Below are positions 52,055 to 52,129 of a DNA stretch of 52,129 bases, one piece after another; the stretch's first letter is position 1; each line of letters begins with the position of its first letter. The notes beneath the pieces are model-generated. The model had not been told where the DNA came from. It searched no databases and saw nothing but the letters and a program-made list of their open reading frames with translations. Source of the stretch: Nocardia paucivorans NBRC 100373 (lineage in GTDB: Bacteria > Actinomycetota > Actinomycetes > Mycobacteriales > Mycobacteriaceae); the NCBI RefSeq assembly GCF_000308675.1, contig NZ_BAGE01000045.1, positions 1 to 52,129 of the forward strand, read 5' to 3'. The position numbers and the translations under genes are program-made.

Positions 52055-52089
52055 AGTGGGGGATCGCCGCCATGCGGCGATCCCCCACT
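52055..52089 (+). terminator. Terminator at the window end
   Basis: AGTGGGGGATCGCCGC (52055-52070) pairs perfectly with GCGGCGATCCCCCACT (52074-52089) across a 3-base loop. It follows the PPA1309-like stop by 22 bases. Confidence 0.75.
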
Positions 52090-52129
52090 CGTGTGTTGAG
52101 AACCATTGCCCGCGTTGGTGTGTCGATGG

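Overview
The window is high-GC chromosomal DNA from an actinobacterium of the Mycobacteriales, most likely Nocardia or a close relative. This rests on gene content: the prfB-ftsE-ftsX block, smpB and ssrA, a UPF0182 protein starting MGMRP, a small Rpf domain protein, several FadD/FadE lipid enzymes, a tmRNA tag ending in YALAA, and tRNA sequences of mycobacterial type. No insertion sequence, phage gene, CRISPR array or rRNA gene was seen.

Layout. 1-4 kb: the edge of a tRNA-Ala gene, then a leftward set (pgm, MFS exporter, membrane-anchored DsbA-like protein). 4.6-7.5 kb: a TetR regulator, a sugar-lactone oxidase and a leftward SIR2 deacylase. 7.5-11.4 kb: a tightly packed leftward operon of eight genes of the Asp23/Gls24 envelope-stress type; its first gene fuses an ECF sigma region-2-like domain to an Asp23-like domain. 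11.9-15.2 kb: small membrane protein, HxlR regulator with a divergent reductase, a tail-anchored proline-rich protein and a secreted beta-propeller. 15.3-18.5 kb: recQ, a small membrane protein, smpB and ssrA. 18.5-24 kb: four regulator/target pairs (TetR/SDR, WYL/DinB, XRE/FMN reductase), plus hisN. 24-27.9 kb: prfB, mscS, a 49-residue membrane protein, ftsE, ftsX.

28-35 kb is a lipid region: two acyl-CoA dehydrogenases behind two tandem operator palindromes, a secreted protein, and two paralogous acyl-CoA synthetases. 35-41 kb holds a membrane protein, a PepSY protein with a histidine-rich loop, galK, a diguanylate cyclase and a DUF6319-like protein. 41.6-45.5 kb has a third acyl-CoA ligase, an NTF2-like protein and an AurF-like di-iron oxygenase; the first two are each preceded by a match to the KstR sterol-repressor motif. 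46-52 kb has a 51-residue protein, an F420-type nitroreductase homologue, tRNA-fMet, an rpf gene with a CRP-like site and a long structured leader, UPF0182 and a PPA1309-like protein.

Two themes recur. Many genes have a TANNNT -10 box only 6-8 bases before the start codon and no ribosome binding site, the mark of leaderless transcripts. Many divergent gene pairs have a clear palindrome between them. The most unusual item is the sigma-Asp23 fusion and its operon. All functions are inferred from sequence reading without database searches.
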